From contig CM022670.1 in NCBI GenBank assembly GCA_012295275.1, forward strand, positions 25,740,744 to 25,804,743: a DNA stretch of 64,000 nt, read 5' to 3'. The translations under genes were made by a program, and so were the position numbers. Position 1 is the first letter of the stretch; the number at the start of each line of letters is the position of its first letter. This document shows positions 1-29,660 of the stretch, in pieces. The notes below the pieces were generated by a model that was given only the letters and a program-made list of their open reading frames with translations, was not told where the DNA came from and ran no database searches. This DNA is from Chrysomallon squamiferum (Eukaryota; Mollusca; Gastropoda; Neomphalida; Peltospiridae).

Positions 1-840
1 GAGAGAGAGAGAGAGAGGCCTTACATGATCTTCTTATAATCAAGACATGATTACTTTTTTCCTGTCTGTTAAGTTTATCGCCGCATCACACAATTCCTTT
101 TAAAATTTAAATCTAAAACGTCTTCTGGTGATTTTAGATATCTTTTGTGACATCTGGTCATCAATAATAAATTACATAAATCCTCCAGTTTGACCTTCCT
201 GTCGAGAAGAAAAATCCATTTATTTCAATTTTTCATAAAGGAGTGTACATGTGTATTTAAAGAAAAGAACGGGAGTAACATATTACGATATTAATGATTT
301 TCTTGTTCTTTTTCTTTCTTTCTTTAATATCTGTTTCGTCTGTTCCTCCTACGAAGATAAGATTAATGCAAAGACGAGTTGGTAGTGAAGTTAATAATTT
401 AATGACATTTCCTATTTGTTCCACAAATAGCGCATTGTCATCAGGAGAACGGAGACAGCGAAACTATATCTGTATCACATTAACGTGCTGACGTAGAAAC
501 CAGAAAAAGAAAAAATACGTTAAAGAAATTCAGTATGGTGAATTCATTATATTTTTTTTTCGTGATAAAAAGAAAATAACCTTTTTTTATGTCGAATGTA
601 ATGTATGTATATGTTTTGTTTTTTAAATATGAATGTATATAAATATATTTTTTAATTATAGAAAATGCTTTTCACCGTTCTGACTCCACAAATTAGGATA
701 TTTAAAACAAGAATTCTTGCATAATTATTCCTCTAAGGTAGGATTCAGATGCATATACACTTTTATAACGATATTCGACAACACAACAGGTAACATTTAC
801 TTTTTTCTAAAAATAGAAATTTTCACTTAAAAAAACACAC
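1..840. other. Downstream flank of the ligand gene
   Basis: Starts inside a (GA)n tract (1-18). AT-rich, with no gene recognised. Confidence 0.6.
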
Positions 841-857
841 AGTATACATGAAATATA

Positions 858-863
858 TTTATT
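858..863 (-). terminator. Poly(A) signal of the ligand gene
   Basis: AATAAA on the minus strand, about 36 nt past the ligand gene's stop codon, a normal distance for a short 3' UTR. Confidence 0.55.
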
Positions 864-898
864 CTTTCATCAACTCTGATATTTTTACTGGTATATCC

Positions 899-1070
899 TC
901 AGCACCGGTAAATCTTGCAGGTACAGTACATTGGCAGTTTTATCTTCTCCAGCGCCACTTGTCCTGCAAATGGGCCTTGTTCACAGTACGCCCAGACCCA
1001 GCTGGTCACCTGCTCAGCCATGCACTTACTGGACGTGTTTCTACTTCTGCACGTCCGGCATTTCGTCTTA
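899..1070 (-). CDS. Ligand gene last exon (C-terminal half of cystine-knot domain)
   Basis: Acceptor CTCATTTCAG ends at 1071 and the stop TGA is at 901-899. It encodes the last 56 residues with seven Cys spaced x2, x8, x12, x19, x1, x4. The stretch WAYCEQ followed by KIKLPMYCTC mirrors the CxQ and KLPxxCxC of Spaetzle-type domains. The chain ends on a Cys. Confidence 0.75.
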
Positions 1071-2679
1071 CTGAAATGAGTTGTTATGATGTAATCAGAG
1101 AAGAGTTAAAGTCGTCATTATGTCAACAAGTGACCATATATGTATAACCAAAAATGTAACAATGATAAAAAAAATAATACACTGATTGACAGTTGCTCAA
1201 AGATATGACTAAAATAGCAGTAAAAAGTAAATATTTAATATTCAACCAGTTAAACTAATGACCTGCAATTTAAAAAAATTCAAGTCTACGCATATAAACG
1301 ACAACATTTATGACTCGATAGACAGATTATACTATACATCAACCGAAGAGGTCATTGATACGTGTTTGATAACAGGTGTGATATTAGAACCGTGGTAATG
1401 AATGAATGCTTCTTGAACGACACCTCGACATATAATTTGTTTAATATTAGCTGTTATTAGGTGTCAACATCCGAACATGTATAATGATGAATTATCCTTA
1501 TGGGAATATTGGGAAGGGATAACACAGAGACCTACAGTCTACCCACTTAGCGATCTCACATTCATAATAGTGCTGCTGCAGTCATTTCAGGAGTTTATCA
1601 TAAAGAGGATTTTATATATGACATCCGTTTTATAATAACAAAATTAATGGCAGAAGAGAAAGTTCGGTTAAAATGGTAATACCTGCACTGTACGAAATTT
1701 AAGTTCTGTTTCGTTGGTTCCCAAACGAAACACGTGCTACCATATTTCTTGAAGCTTTTGAGAACTGACTTAGAAACCACGGGACATATGTCTTGGACGT
1801 CCGACTGAAAATTCAGGGGTTCAAAACTGAAAAACAAAATATTTAACAATTAACTGATCATTTAACCAAAACATACATTGTTGAAAATATATTTATATCA
1901 ATTATTGGCGATAATTATAAGAAAGACATAATAACTTTTCTTAAGAATATATTCATAATTTTAAATATTCCTCTGTGTCTTCACTGTGATAATAAAAAAG
2001 ATTTTGCAAAGGAGAATGATATTAATGTTTTGCTATTGTTTTAATCAATATAATATAGTTATTGTTCGACATTCTAAGGGGTCTCTTATATGTTTCTCTG
2101 TGTGGTGTATGTGTGTGTGTGTGTGTGTGTGTGTCTATGTATGCATGTATACGTATAATATACATACATATATACGTACATACGTACAGCCTTATATACA
2201 TACATACAAACAGCATTATATACACTATATATCCTCTCTCTCTCTCTCTCTCACGCTCTCACTTGCTTACTGTGATTAAAAAATATAATGCGAAACTAAA
2301 CAATATTAATCGTTTTCTACTGTTTTAATCGCTTTTATACAGTTATTGTTCGACATTCTATGGGTGGTCTTACCCTGCCATTCTTCGCTTACGGAAATGA
2401 AAAGATGACAAATCGTTGTTGTTAAAGACATCACGAGAGAAAGGTGCGTTATTTCCGCGAAAGCCAGGAAATTGACTTTGACCAAAAGGTGATGCGGCAC
2501 TGTTCTCGAGATTGTTAAATTTGTTATGGATCGCGTTTTCACTGTTGAAAATAGAATTGCCGCTTGGATCAAACCCGTAGTCCTGAGGATTAAAAGAAGG
2601 TTAAAAAGTTTTTAAAATAATATATATATATATGACCATTGTTTTTATTGTTATTGTCGTTGTTATTCCTCTTGTGGTA

Positions 2680-2744
<65 letters not shown>

Positions 2745-5700
2745 TAATTTTAAAACTGTTTTTACATTTATTTTTATTATTATTATTATTTTGTTAGTCC
2801 AAACGTTGACAAAAATTATCTGAATATCTGTTAATATCATACATACTCTTGGTGCAGGTCTGTTTGGAGTTCTGTGGGGGCCGCCTAGTCGCCCAGGGAT
2901 GCTGTTGAAACCCCCGAGACCCACGCGCGGTGCTAGACCAGAAGCTGATCCTGTCGACTGTTTGTGGTCAATGAATTTATCAAAGATAGGTTTAGCAAGA
3001 GAAGCCTCGTAAGCGTCTTCTACCTGATATCTGTGATATCAAACCAGATAAATAAATAAATTAATTAATTAATTAAACAGTTTAATCAGTTTATATTAAA
3101 TCATAATCAATATTAGGTTAAACAGTTGTTGCCAAATAGAAACAATATAAAACGAGTTAACATTATGGTTCACTGGCTGCTTCTAGAACTTTACAAAGGG
3201 AAAATGTCATCTTTTAGAATTATTTTAGTATAAATAAAGAGTTAATAATAAAGCGCTTTTCCAGAAAAAAATACGAAATAACTATAATTATACATACTCT
3301 CTGTATTTTAAATTATTTATTTCCGTGTAATTTATAATTTATATTATTCTTCATCGGTTTTTAAAATTATCAGTAATAACTGTTATGTATATTTTGCATA
3401 GTACTAGAATTTAGAGCATTTCAAATGACTATTATTTTTAAAACGAAAAAAACAAAAATAAGCCATTTACTTTGGGTATCCGAAATCATCACTAGAAGGT
3501 TGGAACTCGTTGTCACTGGAGATGGAGAAAGTGCACTGTCGGTTGTTTCCACCAGGTTGGTTGCTAACAATGGAAATACTGTTTCCTCCGTTCAGCGGTC
3601 CAGCAGACACAGGTTTTACGGGTAACTTGTGACTGAGCCTATCGCTTTTGGGCATTTTCGGAATACCTTTACTACCAAATGCATTATCTGGACTTTGACG
3701 ATTTGGAGAATTCTTGTTCAGATCAGCGACATCAGGATGTGGCATGCCAGTTCCAGAATGAGGTCTGTTTACATCTGCTTGCTGATGAGGCATATTTGAT
3801 CCTTCGAGAACTTGATTTGGTACTCTAGAAGGGTTTCCTGCAACTGAATCTGTATGCGAGTTTTCTTCATTAGATCCAGGATAAGACTGTTGTATATCTG
3901 AATGTCCATCAGAATTTGGTAACGTGGATGCAGTATCAAGATGATGTGTATCGCCTTCTGTTCCTGCATATGGATGTTGTTGAAGGTTGTTTAGAGGCTG
4001 AGGTACATCAGAAGACTGATGAGAAGGATTAAAGGTTATTTTATTCTGAGGAATGCTTGCAATAAAACCTGACGGTGGAATTAGTCTTGTATTATCAAGA
4101 TCCGAATTTCCAGATTTATGTTCATATCCTTTTACGGAATCTGGCAGTGATAATGGTGTGTTCTTCACATTCGTAACCCTCGAATCGATCTCATCATAAT
4201 CTGGTTTGGGTGCAGCTAAAAATCCAGAGTCATCTCCTGGATGGACGCTGTTTAACAGTGATTTAGGTAATATTTGTCCTGAAGCGACTTTTATTGGAGC
4301 TCCATTCAAATCAGCTGCGCTTTCTATTCCACTGATCCTGGTGCAAACAACAAATAGGGCTAAACAGAGGAGATAGATTTTCTGCAAGCAAAAAATAAAT
4401 ATATAAATATATAAATAAAAAAATAAATAAAATAAAATAAAATAAAAATAAAATAGATAAGACAGCTGATAGTGACATGCGAATTTCTTAAAATTTATAA
4501 GTAAGCACCATAAAATAAGATTTCCATTTTTAATTCTTTTTTCTTTTCTTTCCTTTCAGATGGGGAGATGGGAATGGATTTGTTTCTTCTACTATGTACA
4601 TCAATATAGCGAACCTTTGTGATGACTGTATAATAACCTTCTATAAGGGTGCTAAATGAAAACTGGTAAACTAACAGACAAATCAAAAACCTATTCTTCT
4701 ACAACATTTGCACAAAATTCCCGATAGGATAAAAATAATAATAATAAATAAATAAATATCAACAAGGGTCCATATTTTGAAGAAAAGGGGTATCAAATTA
4801 CAGCTAGAGAGGGAAATCGTAACTGTGGTGAGAATAAAGGAGAAAAAAGTCGTCGGCGACTAGAAAAAAAAAAAAAAAAAACAAACGGGACGCCAATACC
4901 CCCTATGAATTGCTTTGACATATTTGAATGCTTTCGCATATTGTTCATACACATGTTGGCAACATCAAAGAACAAACAGAGACTTATATTTAATCCATGT
5001 TAATAAAAATGGCATTTTATTTAATTTTATTTTTTTATAGAACTGTAAAAGAAATGATTAAGCGATATTTTTGATGTAGCTCACGACAAGATCATTAAAT
5101 TTGCATTGGCATTTATGATTTCAAGAAAATATTTTTATATCATAGACTGACATATCTCCTTTATGGGAAATAAATATGTATTCAGTGAAATGTGGTTGTA
5201 GGAGTTATGTATGTTTGTACGTTTGGATATGTGCACGTATGCATGTATGCATAGCATCAGTGTGAGTGTGTGTGTGTGTCTGTGTGTGTATAAACATACA
5301 AGCATACATAAAAAATATGTTTTATGAATGTGGATGTGTGTGTGTGTATATATATATATATAGTATTTCTATTATCATTTTACATAGCTATAAACAAATT
5401 CATTAAAATATATAGAATTCATCCTTCTTTTGTATACAGACGACCCTCTAGTTAACGGAATAAAAGGAGGTTAAAATGTTTAGCTGGGAAATAATATTCA
5501 GATTTTCCGAGGGATATCAGAAATAGTGCAAAATATTAATAATAACAATTAATATATGGAATAAATTTACTTTAAAATTCAGCCATGATCTTTACAATGG
5601 CGTCATTGTCAATACACCAAAAAAAAAAAAACAAAAATTAAATAAAGTTATTTATCTAGAGAATTCTAAGATAAAACAGAGCCCGTACAGCATCAATGCA

Positions 5701-6638
5701 CACTTCACTAGTGTAAAACAAACAGAGTGGAGAATTATTTGCCAAATTGTGTCCGGATTTTACGAAACCCGGCAAACTGACGTCAATAAAATATAAATTT
5801 ATATGTGTGTTTAACTAGAGACGTATAAATGTTATTGGGCTGCTACGAGACAATAAACAAAGAATGTTTCTATCTCCACAGTTTTGTTCAGTTTTATTCG
5901 TTGCTGCATTTTCCATTTATATGTATATGCATGAGACACAAAGAGTCAGAATTCATGTGGTTGCTACAGCAAACAAAAATTACGTGTTAATTTAAATACA
6001 GAGTTTGTGCGTATCATTTAGTTTAATTTTTTGCAATGGTGCAGTTCACGTAACAAAAAAAAAAAAAAAAAATTATTTTTTGATTGAAAAGATACCTTTG
6101 TCACATTGAATTAATTAAAAATAATTGAATGGAAATATACTCAATTACTATGATTAGTTAATAATGAACTAAAAATAAGTTCTTAATAATAATAATAAAG
6201 TTTCAAAGAAAATCCTCCCAAGGTGAAAACAGTTTTGCAGTGATTCAGTCATGGAGGGCGGTTTTTTTTTCAAAAATTTATGTACGAACTGACGTCATCG
6301 AAACAAAACAACAAAAAAGGAATAATATCAGCCTCATTCATGAGCTTTATTATTAGTAACAGAGTAGGTAAATAACATTAGACAAGTTAACAATTGGTTA
6401 ATAAGTGATTAATAAACAGATTTTCATTGCTTTAACAAAAATGCAAATGAAACTATTTAAATGCAGCTTGCACGATGTATTAGTATACAGAAAACTGACA
6501 TCATTTCGTATTTAGTTTACTGAATTTGAGATATATATTAAACATTATAATTATATAATTTGTATTAAAATTATGGAACTTAGCATTATTTCATGGATGT
6601 ATAAATATAAAATGACTTACCTGGGACATTTCAGTCAT
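899..6638 (-). CDS. Secreted cystine-knot ligand precursor, Spaetzle/Trunk/PTTH-like (six exons)
   Basis: Joined minus-strand exons 6638-6621, 4381-3471, 3030-2847, 2582-2374, 1826-1683 and 1070-899 give 1638 nt, 545 residues. Every junction is GT-AG and the phases agree (0, 2, 0, 2, 2). An in-frame TGA lies upstream of the first ATG. Residues 1-25 form a signal peptide with a KIYLLCLALFVVC core. Residues 26-434 are a low-complexity Ser/Asn/Pro/Asp/His-rich prodomain. RKRR at 435-438 is a furin-type site. Residues 439-545 carry ten Cys (455, 473, 488, 493, 496, 505, 518, 538, 540, 545) and end with KLPxxCxC. In Spaetzle-type ligands a furin-like cut releases a roughly 106-residue cystine-knot dimer that binds Toll-type receptors; Trunk and PTTH use Torso. 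The family is inferred from spacing and the end motif. IL-17-like folds also end in CxC and remain an alternative. The gene model is stronger than the family name. Confidence 0.72.
1683..1826 (-). CDS. Ligand gene coding exon 5 (N-terminal half of cystine-knot domain)
   Basis: Acceptor TTTTGTTTTTCAG ends at 1827 and donor TGCAG|GTATTA starts at 1682. The exon is 144 nt, phase 2 to phase 2. It encodes residues 442-488 with three Cys, starting FEPLNFQSDVQDICP and ending NLNFVQC. The pattern Cys-Pro, basic stretch, aromatic stretch, then VQC resembles the first half of Spaetzle/Trunk-type domains. Being symmetric, it could be skipped without a frameshift. Confidence 0.68.
2022..2090 (-). repeat. 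Direct repeat of the exon 4 donor region
   Basis: AGTTATTGTTCGACATTCTA and the preceding TGTTTTAATC block recur at 2305-2373. The second copy runs into the splice donor of ligand exon 4; this one lies in the following intron, beyond a microsatellite block. Confidence 0.55.
2097..2253. repeat. (TG)n, (ATAC)n and (TC)n in ligand intron 4
   Basis: Compound microsatellite between the two copies of the 2.0/2.3-kb direct repeat. Confidence 0.9.
2374..2582 (-). CDS. Ligand gene coding exon 4 (prodomain end and furin site)
   Basis: Acceptor TTTTAATCCTCAG ends at 2583 and donor GG|GTAAGA starts at 2373. It encodes residues 372-440, Asn/Phe/Ser-rich with no Cys, and ends FHFRKRRMA. The RKRR tetrabasic motif is the only strong furin-type site in the precursor and sits directly before the cysteine-rich domain. 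Confidence 0.78.
2677..2744. repeat. (ATT)n in ligand intron 3
   Basis: Over 20 ATT units in the short intron between ligand exons 3 and 4. Confidence 0.95.
2847..3030 (-). CDS. Ligand gene coding exon 3 (prodomain)
   Basis: Acceptor TATCACAG ends at 3031 and donor AGA|GTATGT starts at 2846. It starts in phase 2, ends in phase 0, and encodes residues 311-371 with a Gly/Pro/Arg-rich end (motifs LGGFNSIPGRLGG and NRPAPR). A second AG seven nt inside the exon (3024) would give an immediate in-frame TAG, so only the upstream acceptor is productive. Confidence 0.7.
3471..4381 (-). CDS. Ligand gene coding exon 2 (signal core and prodomain)
   Basis: Acceptor TTGCTTGCAG ends at 4382 and donor AA|GTAAAT starts at 3470. 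The exon encodes residues 7 to about 310: the hydrophobic signal core, then a polar, mostly disordered stretch rich in Ser, Asn, Pro, Gln and His with a single Cys (RQCTF) near its end. There is no ATG in frame at its 5' end, so it is not the first coding exon. Reading through the donor meets a TAA at 3467-3469 at once, so retaining the intron would give a prodomain-only product. Confidence 0.75.
5778..5785. promoter_or_regulatory. Palindromic CRE (TGACGTCA)
   Basis: Perfect CREB/ATF consensus inside the first intron of the ligand gene, 512 bp from a second identical site. Confidence 0.3.
6290..6297. promoter_or_regulatory. Palindromic CRE (TGACGTCA)
   Basis: Second perfect CRE in the same intron, about 325 bp downstream of the ligand gene's start exon. 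Confidence 0.3.
6621..6638 (-). CDS. Ligand gene coding exon 1 (start codon)
   Basis: Two in-frame ATGs (6638-6636 and 6629-6627) lie just before a perfect donor CAG|GTAAGT at 6620. An in-frame TGA lies a few codons upstream, so translation starts here. The exon adds MTEMSQ or MSQ ahead of the hydrophobic signal core in the next exon, and ends in phase 0 as that exon needs. The 5' UTR continues toward about 6.9 kb. Confidence 0.7.
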
Positions 6639-6925
6639 TGCTTCTATAACGGTGAAATTATTTCAAGTGTTCTAAATTTCGTTCCGTCTCTTGCACAGCG
6701 GGATGTGTTTAAACAGGACATGCAGCGGCAGAGTTTGGAGACCAGGAAGGTCCTAACATTTTACGATTCTTTAACTGATTTAGACTCTGCATCTCTTGAT
6801 AGAAGAATAATGATAAGTTGATTGTTAAGGTGTGCTAACAAAGACAGATTAATCTCACGCACAGTGGGCACGCCACAAGCCGGGCAGCTGGTGACATCAC
6901 GTACATTAAGTCTTCAGACGATAGT
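6639..6925 (-). promoter_or_regulatory. Probable 5' UTR and core promoter of the ligand gene
   Basis: A TATAAAA motif lies on the minus strand at 6949-6955. Initiation some 30 nt downstream would give a 5' UTR of roughly 290 nt running into the coding start at 6638. The stretch is GC-richer than its surroundings. The start site is inferred, not seen. Confidence 0.25.
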
Positions 6926-7136
6926 AACAAATTGTTTCAGGTTCACATTTTTATATCCACGGTTCTGTCATACTGCAGAATTAAAAGTCAGTTAAAAGCC
7001 ACTCGCGGCTATGATGTAAATAATTCTAAGGAATTACAGTCGTATTAAACAGCAGTAAAACTGTAACTGCAAGTAAATGTCTGATTTCGGGGTGTCACTG
7101 GCTGAAAACCGTCCCCCTTAGACAACAACCGTTCCC

Positions 7137-7143
7137 TATAAAA
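7137..7143 (+). promoter_or_regulatory. Plus-strand TATA-like box
   Basis: TATAAAA on the plus strand, about 180 bp from the opposing minus-strand TATA motif at 6949-6955 and upstream of the TMEM272-like A gene. It could mark a divergent promoter serving both genes. No matching first-exon donor could be fixed, so this is tentative. Confidence 0.2.
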
Positions 7144-7503
7144 TAGAGGCTGTATGCTATATAAGTGTGAATGTGTGCATCAGGTTTATTCGTTTTATTA
7201 TTATTGCTAGTATTAGTATTGTTATTATCATCATCACTCTTAATTTTTTATCATTTGTATTTTCTTTTTATTACTTTTTTTTTTTTTTCTTTTTTGTTGG
7301 TTGCATTTTCAATCCACAAACTGCACAATCCGCTTCTTTTTTTCTTTTTTTTTACCAATTATGTCTTTTTAATGAACATTCCGTTAGACAGAAACAAAAT
7401 GTTGCCCTTAAATCAGTGTGGAACGGGAATTAGGGTATATATATACATACATTTCTTAATTCGTGCATGTATATATGAATGTCTTTGTGATGGGGCATGA
7501 AGT

Positions 7504-7505
7504 AT

Positions 7506-7546
<41 letters not shown>

Positions 7547-7560
7547 TGTGTGTGTGTGTG
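7504..7560. repeat. (TG)n microsatellite
   Basis: Long TG tract between the ligand promoter region and TMEM272-like A. Confidence 0.9.
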
Positions 7561-7717
7561 ACATATTTTAAAACTAATCTATGTAATATCTTGTTGCAGA
7601 TGATTACTTTTTCCACATTTATTATTTACTCTTCCCGACTGTGATTTTCTTAACGGTTAATCTCTCCCTTAAGACCACAGACGATGAAAACACATCCAGG
7701 TCATTAGACAATATTTA

Positions 7718-7748
<31 letters not shown>

Positions 7749-8296
7749 GGTGTTTTTTCTTTCTTTTACTTTTATCGAAATTACCTTTCCGAGATGCTGT
7801 TGTTCTAGATTAATATCGATAGTTCAGTCTCGAGAGGGAGGCAGGCTTTTCTGCATTGTCCGCTCATGTTTCTGAAAACCGAGTACGTCACTACAGGCAA
7901 AATGGCATGCGATTAACGGAAATGTCGCGCCGTAAACACAATCTTTCTAAATGAAAAGACGGAGGTGGATGAAACATGTTATATAGATATAACATGACGG
8001 CCAATCATTCGTCTGAGCGTGAGCGGTGGATGTGACTGCATACCAGTTATAGTGTTTGGTGCCATTTAATGGCATAATCATGATTCTTTTCTTTTTTTTT
8101 TTTTTTTTTTTTTTGGTGACTGAAACAACAGCACGTTGTTGAAACGTTAACCAAAATTAGTTATTTTGTTTTCAGTGTTTTTAATTCTGTATCAAAATAC
8201 GCTGCAACACTTCATGACCTTTTGGGGTTTTTTCCAGATTTAAAAACATTTAACGTAATCTCTTGTAAGAAAACAGTGCCAGAATATCACAGCAGT

Positions 8297-28022
<19,726 letters not shown>

Positions 28023-28146
28023 ACATAGGCACGGCTAACCTAATCTGATATCTGAATAAGAAAACAAGAATTTAAAAATATATATATATATATATCAGAA
28101 AGTACGTGAAAATGAACAGAATCACTATGTTTCGGAGTAATATATT

Positions 28147-28147
28147 G

Positions 28148-28201
<54 letters not shown>
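28147..28201. repeat. (ATT)n in TMEM272-like A 3' region
   Basis: About 18 ATT units between the stop and the poly(A) signal. Confidence 0.95.
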
Positions 28202-28211
28202 TTCTATATAA

Positions 28212-28217
28212 AATAAA
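28212..28217 (+). terminator. Poly(A) signal of TMEM272-like A
   Basis: AATAAA about 190 nt past the stop, just after an (ATT)n tract. It is the first canonical signal I see downstream. Confidence 0.4.
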
Positions 28218-28737
28218 ACTCAATGACAGCAGTCTTTACTAATCCTTCGGGTCTATTATTTGTCATATATTTTATGATTATTAAAGGTTTTTTTTCATTA
28301 AACAATTAAACAAAATAATTTATATATAAGCATATAAGACTGTTGTAATTACATTCTTTATTGTTATATATATACGTAATGTCATTCGAAAAGAAATTTC
28401 CATTTTTTTTTTAAACTTTTATTTTATTTTTTTTTTAAATAATTTTTTTAATTTTTAATTTTTTATTTTTTATTTTTTATTTTTATTTTTTTGGTTACGG
28501 AAATAATTATTTTCTAATTCTTTTTTTTATTATTATATTTTCTCACATCAAACAATTAATAACTCTGTAAATACTCCCCAGTACTCGTTAACAGATAAAC
28601 TACAGTATTACTGATATAATAAATTAATATAGATTTAAAGGTGCTATTAACGTTTCTGATTCGTATATCTGAGTTTCAAAACATACCTTTACAGACATGT
28701 ACGTAAGTAATAAATACAGTGTAAAAACAACATGTTG

Positions 28738-28768
<31 letters not shown>

Positions 28769-29047
28769 CAAAATATACCTTTTCACACGTTACATACATA
28801 TACATACATACATACATATATATTCACCAAACAGCAGGGAGAAAAAAACGTTAACAGTGCATGAAACAACAAATGAAGCATATTATGTATATAATACCAG
28901 TAAATTATAAAATAAATTGTACATAGCCAGGCGTGTATATTATCTCTTGTTGTGATTATGTTGTTACGTCGTTAGTATCAAATGAAATGCTACTCAGAAA
29001 TAAAGGAACTTTGTTGTGATGACTTTCTTTTCTTTCTTTCCGTCGGG

Positions 29048-29129
<82 letters not shown>

Positions 29130-29396
29130 TTAATTTTTTCTTTCTTTCTTACTTTTATTTATTTTTTTTTATTTTTTATTATTATTTTTGTTTAATTATT
29201 TTTTTATTTAATAATATTATTTTATTTTAATTTTTTTTGATATTTTAGGCATTATGAGTTAAGTTTCACCAAATGCTAACTGTAATTTATTATAACCACA
29301 TACAAAGACATACGTAGATAAACTAGAGGGAGGGGAAAAGTCGACACTATTCTGTCAAACATAATGTTTACGTAATGATGCTTATGAAAGAGGAAA

Positions 29397-29497
29397 TCCA
29401 TTAACAACAAGGAATATTTTGTATGCACCTTCTCGTAAACAGACAGTTTTATAAAGCAGACACTGGGTATAAAGAGCGCAGTCAGAAGAAGGGTTTA

Positions 29498-29533
<36 letters not shown>

Positions 29534-29540
29534 CATCATC

Positions 29541-29576
<36 letters not shown>

Positions 29577-29660
29577 TTTATTATTTTGATCTATAATGTT
29601 CTGAAGTTCAACCAGAATTCTTCAAGCAGCAACATTAACTCAGTCTGAAAAACTCTTTAT
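29397..29660 (+). repeat. Dispersed repeat family, copy 1
   Basis: Shares ordered blocks with 33797-34010: AACAAGGAATATTTT, CACCTTCTCGTAAAC, TTCAAGCAG and TTAACTCAGTCTGAAA. The middle is replaced by an (ATT)n tract. It looks like an old non-coding transposable element. Confidence 0.5.

Larger units (their letters stand above)
4382..6620. other. Ligand gene intron 1
   Basis: AT-rich, with (TG)n/(AT)n near 5.25-5.36 kb, poly(A) runs and two CRE palindromes. No further exon is recognised. Confidence 0.6.

Noticed and set aside
899-1070. IL-17-type ending (LEKI..CTC) in the ligand
   Set aside because: IL-17 was considered because of the CxC ending. The long prodomain, RKRR site, 107-residue domain and KLPxxCxC fit Spaetzle/Trunk/PTTH better, though it is not excluded.
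848-1147. Plus-strand 99-codon frame
   Set aside because: Shadow of the last ligand exon on the other strand.
3467-4387. Intact 306-residue single-exon gene
   Set aside because: Its apparent start is a TTG inside a splice acceptor, and its stop overlaps a donor. It is one exon of the larger ligand gene.
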